Position numbers and translations under genes: made by a program | Assembly: GCF_900636535.1 (NCBI RefSeq) | Contig: NZ_LR134289.1 | Location: 5,171,501-5,235,500, forward strand | Origin: Chryseobacterium gleum | GTDB taxonomy: Bacteria; Bacteroidota; Bacteroidia; Flavobacteriales; Weeksellaceae | Length of the DNA: 64,000 nt | Direction: 5' to 3' | In this document: positions 60,601-64,000 of the stretch, in pieces | Position numbering within the stretch: position 1 is the stretch's first letter | Layout of the letters: each line of letters begins with the position of its first letter | The notes under the pieces: generated by a model | The model's input: the letters and a program-made list of their open reading frames with translations, nothing else | What the model was told of the DNA's origin: nothing | Database searches by the model: none

Positions 60601-60685
60601 TAAAATGTACAGCCTGCTGTACCAGATCTTGAATAGAAATAGTCCCATACCGAAGGCTGTGATAAGAATGACAATTCAGAAACAT
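57635..60685 (-). CDS. DnaE-type DNA polymerase III alpha subunit (short, DnaE2/error-prone-like)
   Basis: At 1016 residues this is much shorter than a replicative DnaE of the phylum. The N-terminal PHP domain is altered: LNCHSYHSLRYG replaces the usual LHxHS, and TLALTDINTI lacks the expected His after Asp. The polymerase site is intact (PPDFDIDWSWQTRD near residue 345). A C-terminal OB-type domain is seen. The gene starts 7 bases after the dinB gene, so they are an operon. This fits an error-prone translesion role, as for DnaE2 in other bacteria (inference). Confidence 0.88.
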   Translation of the reverse strand: MFLNCHSYHSLRYGTISIQDLVQQAVHFNIKTLALTDINTITGIYDFYKLCQEYNIKPIVGVEIRVQDELYYICLAKNQKSIAEVNRLLTAYNCEGIEIPKANPDFTDTFVIYPLENIPEQLADHEFIGIRKDQLNLLIQPELKPFIHKMVILHPVTFTTPEEYELHKILRAIDLNTLISKLTEAHYCKDNEMFTDKKKLLAQFQHEPQIIENTKYIVNTCHFDFDFSTPKNKKHFTDSRENDFELLKKLAYEGLSKRYSEDNLQAKERVDKELAVIDQLNFCAYFLITWDIIQYSNRMGFMHIGRGSGANSMVSYCIGITDICPLELDLYFERFLNLNRKTPPDFDIDWSWQTRDIILEYIFGKYGKDHVAFCGTNVEFKYRSIFREVGKVFGLPKEELDMLVTKPIQEHDSNSVSRQVHYYGKLLEKFPNQRSMHSCGILISEEPITNYSALEMPPKGFPIVQFDMYTAEEIGLEKFDILSQRGLGTINDTVKLVKEKRGIDIDIRDTSLSKDEAQCNEFLSSGKTIGCFYIESPAMRGLLRRLKCDNYKVLVAASSIIRPGVAQSGMMREYIFRHNNPSKFEYFHEVFEKELGETYGIMVYQEDVIKIALHFGGLSAPDGDVLRRAMSGKGRSLSALQKVKDNFFKSCKRLGHPEKLSMEVYRQIESFAGYSFCKAHSASYAVESYQSLYLKVYFPIEFMVSAINNGGGFYRTEVYIHEARMSGAAIHNPCVNLSEYQTTVYGSDVYLGLMHIERLELKLAQLISEERNQNGEYTSLENFVKRIPIGIETLQILIFIGAFRFTGKQKHELLIESRFLLGTHKVPFRHLTLLDEPQKDYQLPSIERNRFEDAFDEIEILGFPVSFSPFDLLQTRYRGSVLVKDLLKFHKCQVKMLAYLISRKHVPTKKGTMYFGTWIDAEGEYFDTAHFPSCLEEYPFQGGGCYLLLGTVEVDFHFPTVTIHKMAKMPFIPDPRYSMDKEKSLEAQRNLHEDVSMTFRKPYPQEHEIGLPRQKM

Positions 60686-60692
60686 CTTATAC

Positions 60693-61835
60693 TTATTTTA
60701 ATAAACCTGAGGCTCTTCCTACACTTGAAGTTCCAAACCTGTTCTTGATTTTATCCATTGTCTGATACAGTGATATCAACTCTTCCGTATCTTCAAAGAG
60801 ATCCATTTGATGGCATCCGTGAACCAGTCCGGTAAACTTTACTCCAATTAACCTGATTCTCATACGTCTGGTATATACTTTTTTAAAAAGTTCTAAAACA
60901 TACCTGAGCAGGGTATGGTCAGCTGAGGTGTAAGGAATTCTGCATTGTTTGGTTTCCGTATCAAAATTGGCATACCGGAGTTTTACCACTACTACCGATA
61001 CCAGCCATTTCTCTGCCCGGAGCTGATAACAGAGTTTTTCAACCATTCCTGAGAGTATACTTTGAATCCCCTGAATATCTATAGTATCCTGAGCAAAAGT
61101 ATCTTCTGTAGAAATGGATTTTCGTTCAGAGTAGGGAACGACAGGGGATTCATCAATTCCGTGTGCTTTTTTCCAAAGTTCATTTCCGTTTTTACCAATC
61201 AGCTGCCCAAGCACATCAACAGGCATTTCAGAAAGTGTTTGTATCGTTCTGATCCCCAGTCTTGAGAGCAGTTGAAAGGTTACATCTCCAACCATAGGAA
61301 TCTTCTTTACCGAAAGCGGGTTTAAAAACGGCTGTATGTCAGACTGTTTCACTTCCAATCTTCCGATTGGCTTTGATTCTCCGGTTCCGATTTTGGATAC
61401 GGTCTTATTGGTGGATAGAGCAAAACTTATCGGTAAACCTGTATTTTTCTGCACGCTTTCCGCTATTTCATGGGTCCATTTATAGCATCCGAAAAACTGA
61501 TCCATTCCGGAAAGATCCAGATAAAATTCATCGATACTTGCCTTTTCAAGAACAGGTACTTTTTCCTGAATAATCTCCGTTACCATATGGGACATATTGG
61601 AATACATTTCCATATCTCCCTTAATGACTTTTGCTTCGGGACACAAGCGCAAAGCCATTTTGATCGGCATGGCACTCCTTACTCCGAAAAAACGGGTTTC
61701 GTAAGAGCATGACGCCACAACACCACGATCTCCACCTCCTATGATCACAGGCTTATTCTCGAGTTCAGAGTTTTTCAGCCTTTCACAGGAAACAAAGAAC
61801 GTATCTAAATCCATATGTACAATTGCTCTTTCCAT
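60693..61835 (-). CDS. Y-family DNA polymerase (Pol IV / DinB-like)
   Basis: A 380-residue Y-family polymerase with MDLDTFFVSCERL (Asp9 catalytic), SYETRFFGVRSAMP and SIDEFYLD with Asp102-Glu103, plus a helix-hairpin-helix/thumb region around 180-225 and the little-finger domain. Length and motifs fit DinB more than ImuB, since catalytic acids are intact. It copies past damaged bases with low fidelity. It precedes the DnaE-type gene by 7 bases and is divergent from an S24-type repressor gene, which likely controls both. Confidence 0.92.
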   Translation of the reverse strand: MERAIVHMDLDTFFVSCERLKNSELENKPVIIGGGDRGVVASCSYETRFFGVRSAMPIKMALRLCPEAKVIKGDMEMYSNMSHMVTEIIQEKVPVLEKASIDEFYLDLSGMDQFFGCYKWTHEIAESVQKNTGLPISFALSTNKTVSKIGTGESKPIGRLEVKQSDIQPFLNPLSVKKIPMVGDVTFQLLSRLGIRTIQTLSEMPVDVLGQLIGKNGNELWKKAHGIDESPVVPYSERKSISTEDTFAQDTIDIQGIQSILSGMVEKLCYQLRAEKWLVSVVVVKLRYANFDTETKQCRIPYTSADHTLLRYVLELFKKVYTRRMRIRLIGVKFTGLVHGCHQMDLFEDTEELISLYQTMDKIKNRFGTSSVGRASGLLK

Positions 61836-61870
61836 GTGGTAAAATTAGTTACTTTTTGAAACAAATTTTG

Positions 61871-61878
61871 TATTTTTG
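61871..61878 (+). promoter_or_regulatory. -7 box (TATTTTTG) of the S24 repressor gene
   Basis: Exact TAnnTTTG match 18 bases before the repressor ATG. Probable operator dyads lie around it: ACAAA-T-TTTGT (61861-61871) and GTTAC/GTAAC at 61848-61852 and 61891-61895. Confidence 0.5.
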
Positions 61879-61896
61879 TTGTCTAAAATTGTAACA

Positions 61897-62673
61897 ATGT
61901 CAAAATTCTCTGATAACATCGTGTTTTTGAGAGGAAAGAAAAATATGACTCAGCAAGAACTGGCAGATCTATTATTTCTTACCCGATCCAGATATGTCGC
62001 CTATGAATATGGCAGAACGGAACCTCCTATTGAAATATTGCTTAGAATTTCAAAATTCTATAACATCAGCATTGACCTACTATTAACTGTAGATGTCAGA
62101 AAATTTTCTATCGATGAACTCATGGAGCTTCCTGAGAACAGGATTGTTCTGCCTATAAAGGTTGATCAGGATGGAAACAATCAGATTGAGATTATTCCCC
62201 AAAAAGCTTCTATGGGCTATTTGAATGGCTATGGAGATCCGGAATACATAGAAAGTCTGGAGACTATATCATTGCCTTTTTTAAAAGGTGGCAAGTTTAG
62301 GGCATTTCCGGCTGACGGGGATTCAATGCCTCCCTATAAGAATGGAACCTATATTGTGGGAAAATATGTAGAAAATCTTTCGGACTTGAAAACGGACAGA
62401 ACGTATGTTTTCATTACTACCAATGATGGTATCAGCTACAAGAGATTTCAGTTTCATGAAGCAGATGGTATATGGGTGAAGGCTGACAATCAATTTTATG
62501 AGCCTTATAAAATTCCATTGCCTGAAATTAAAGAGATCTGGGAATTTGCCTGTAGTATTAACACCAAAGAATATGAACCTGATGAATTTTCAGAACATCA
62601 TATTCAAAATTTTATCACAGAAATTAAAACCGATATCAAACAGATCAAAGAAAAAATGGGAGATAAGAATTGA
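61897..62673 (+). CDS. XRE-type HTH + S24 peptidase repressor (LexA/CI-like)
   Basis: From ATG 61897 a 258-residue protein: an N-terminal XRE HTH (about 5-60: NMTQQELADLLFLTRSRYVAYEYGRTEPP) and a C-terminal S24 LexA-type peptidase domain with GDSMPPY (Ser143) and ISYKRF (Lys182), the self-cleavage Ser/Lys pair. It likely represses the divergent DinB/DnaE operon until DNA damage triggers self-cleavage. No canonical LexA Ala-Gly site is obvious, so the cleavage site is unclear. The alkB gene follows and may be under the same control. Confidence 0.88.
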   Translation: MSKFSDNIVFLRGKKNMTQQELADLLFLTRSRYVAYEYGRTEPPIEILLRISKFYNISIDLLLTVDVRKFSIDELMELPENRIVLPIKVDQDGNNQIEIIPQKASMGYLNGYGDPEYIESLETISLPFLKGGKFRAFPADGDSMPPYKNGTYIVGKYVENLSDLKTDRTYVFITTNDGISYKRFQFHEADGIWVKADNQFYEPYKIPLPEIKEIWEFACSINTKEYEPDEFSEHHIQNFITEIKTDIKQIKEKMGDKN

Positions 62674-62704
62674 ATTTATTTTGAGTACGCGGCATAATTA
62701 AAAA

Positions 62705-62765
62705 ACTTCCCCGAAGGGAAGTAAAAACACAATTGATGAAAAAAAAAATTCCGTAGAAACGGAAT
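62705..62765. other. Two hairpins between the S24 gene and alkB
   Basis: ACTTCC-CCGAAG-GGAAGT (62705-62722) and ATTCCGT-AGAA-ACGGAAT (62748-62765) are both perfect or near-perfect stems, but neither has a proper T run on the plus strand. They may be an attenuator, operator dyads or part of the alkB leader. Confidence 0.4.
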
Positions 62766-62800
62766 AAAGCAAAGTTAAATAATTTAAAGAAAAAACTACA

Positions 62801-63412
62801 ATGAGTCAGCTTAGTTTATTTGATGCCGAAGAATTGTATGAGTTTCCAAAAGATCTTTTGGAATACAAGGAAAACTTCCTGAATAGGGAAGAAGCTGACT
62901 TGCTTAAAAACAAATTATTGGAAACCGCTCCCTGGGAACAGCGGACGCAGAAAATGTACGATAAGATGGTACTTACTCCAAGATTAACGGCCTGGTATGG
63001 TGATTCAAAGTATAACGATTCTGAAGCAGATAAAAAGCCAACGAATCCATGGACTCCTGAATTGTTTACATTAAAACAAAGAATCGAAAAGGAATTTGGC
63101 TGCCAATTCAATGGCGTTCTGTTAAACCTATACCGTGATCATAATGATTCCGTTGCCTGGCATCAGGATAAAGAAAGCCGATATGGTAAACGTCCGGTTA
63201 TCGCATCCATAAGTCTTGGACAAACCAGAAACTTTGATTTCAGAAAAAAAGACCATCATCAGAGTAAATACAGTCTGCCATTGCCTCACGGATCACTCCT
63301 TATCATGAAAGGCGATCTTCAGGAACACTGGGAACATCGCATTGCGAAATCAACCATACGAATGAAAGAACGAATTAATCTGACATTTCGTTTAATATTA
63401 CCCAATCTGTAA
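62801..63412 (+). CDS. alkB: AlkB-type alkylated-DNA repair dioxygenase
   Basis: A 203-residue Fe(II)/2-oxoglutarate dioxygenase that removes alkyl groups from DNA bases. The metal triad is seen: WHQDKE with His121 and Asp123, and His179 in HWEHRI; the 2-oxoglutarate Arg lies in RINLTFR (191-197). FNGVLLNLYRDHNDSVAWH and ISLGQTRNFDFRKK match the family. It follows the S24 repressor gene by 127 bases on the same strand and extends the DNA-damage block of this region. Confidence 0.93.
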   Translation: MSQLSLFDAEELYEFPKDLLEYKENFLNREEADLLKNKLLETAPWEQRTQKMYDKMVLTPRLTAWYGDSKYNDSEADKKPTNPWTPELFTLKQRIEKEFGCQFNGVLLNLYRDHNDSVAWHQDKESRYGKRPVIASISLGQTRNFDFRKKDHHQSKYSLPLPHGSLLIMKGDLQEHWEHRIAKSTIRMKERINLTFRLILPNL

Positions 63413-63982
63413 GCTTCTGAAGACGGATTGATAATCATTTTTAAGAGTTTCTTCATTTAAATGATATTTTCCAAAATTCAAATAAGAAAAGAAATCTTCA
63501 TTTTGGAAATCTTTAAAGGCTTTGGGATAAAAATCTTCTGTATCTAAAATTTCCACAGCGTCAGAATGTGTATTGAAATCAATAATTTTATTAAAATGAT
63601 TTTGATTACCATAAAACCATTCTATACGAATGGAACCATTTATAATACTTCCTGCAAAACCGGTATCATTGCCCTGTCCAATATATATAGTTGGTCCGAA
63701 TGCAATATTGCTTCGATACTTATTCTTTTGATCATGCTTGAGGTAATCTGTAAATTCTTTTGTGACTTTATTAAAGTATATTTTAATATAAAAATTACTT
63801 ATATGTTCCTGCCCTAAGATGAAGAGTCTTAGTGGAGTAATATCTACATAATCCAGTAAATTACTTGTCATAATTTTACATCCCGCATGCTTTGCAAAAT
63901 AACGATAGAGGTTCATTTTAGATGCCTTCCAATCATTACCAAAGATCTCTTGATAGTTAATTTGGTTTGAGGTTTCTATCAT
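63398..63982 (-). CDS. Protein of unknown function
   Basis: A 194-residue protein that I do not recognise. It has no signal peptide or membrane helix. Aromatic and Asn-rich, with a beta-rich middle (NFYIKIYFNKVTKEFTDYLK, FGPTIYIGQGNDTGFAGSIINGSIRIEWFYGN). Its 3' end overlaps the end of alkB by 15 bases, tail to tail. Its start at 63982 (MIETSNQINYQEIFG) is the first ATG; the ORF is complete in the window. A toxin-immunity role is conceivable for such isolated soluble proteins, but nothing here supports it. Confidence 0.7.
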   Translation of the reverse strand: MIETSNQINYQEIFGNDWKASKMNLYRYFAKHAGCKIMTSNLLDYVDITPLRLFILGQEHISNFYIKIYFNKVTKEFTDYLKHDQKNKYRSNIAFGPTIYIGQGNDTGFAGSIINGSIRIEWFYGNQNHFNKIIDFNTHSDAVEILDTEDFYPKAFKDFQNEDFFSYLNFGKYHLNEETLKNDYQSVFRSLQIG

Positions 63983-64000
63983 ATTATTGATAAGATCAGT

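Noticed and set aside
1..64000. CRISPR array, prophage, insertion sequence or integrated plasmid
   Set aside because: No regularly spaced repeats, transposase, integrase, phage structural or partition genes were seen.

Overview
The window looks like a chromosomal segment from a Chryseobacterium-like member of the Flavobacteriales (Bacteroidota). This is inferred from the gene families (GldD, a Bacteroidota-type TssB/TssC pair, paired M13 peptidases), from A-rich start regions without strong Shine-Dalgarno sequences, and from repeated matches to the Bacteroidota -7 promoter box TAnnTTTG. I saw no rRNA, tRNA, CRISPR array, insertion sequence or prophage.

Positions 1-29,500 are compact, housekeeping-like DNA. 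They hold the 3' part of cinA, a three-domain cell-surface polysaccharide enzyme (GH18, NodB deacetylase, GT2), two tandem M13 metallopeptidases, a divergent unknown gene beside an isolated type VI sheath pair (tssB-tssC), then mutY, gldD, a PfkB kinase, a SurA-like foldase, an NMO/hydrolase pair, queG, three cell-envelope or ligand-binding genes, and a complete RND efflux operon (adaptor, pump, outer-membrane channel).

Positions 29,500-48,200 are looser: small regulators (AraC, HxlR, Crp/Fnr), short-chain dehydrogenases, lgt, a VIT-family transporter, a DHFR-like protein, a cold-shock pair (DEAD-box helicase plus Csp) behind a probable long leader, stress-type small proteins and a Ca2+/H+ antiporter. 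Several gaps of 400-800 bases carry only repeats, hairpins and decayed coding sequence.

Positions 48,200-64,000 hold a three-gene GT4/GH130/lysine-rich-peptide operon, a second CinA_C-like protein that has lost its signature residues, a second AraC plus Cys-nucleophile hydrolase module that parallels the one at 38-40 kb, and a chimeric deletion scar joining half of an acetyltransferase gene to a cupin gene without a start. The window ends in a DNA damage block: a DnaE-type polymerase and a Y-family polymerase, divergent from an S24-type self-cleaving repressor, followed by an AlkB-type repair dioxygenase.

The strongest candidates for follow-up are the DnaE/DinB/S24/AlkB block, the orphan tssBC pair with its divergent unknown gene, the GT4-GH130 operon with its in-frame stop junction, and the acetyltransferase/cupin deletion scar. 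All function calls rest on reading motifs by eye; no database search was run.
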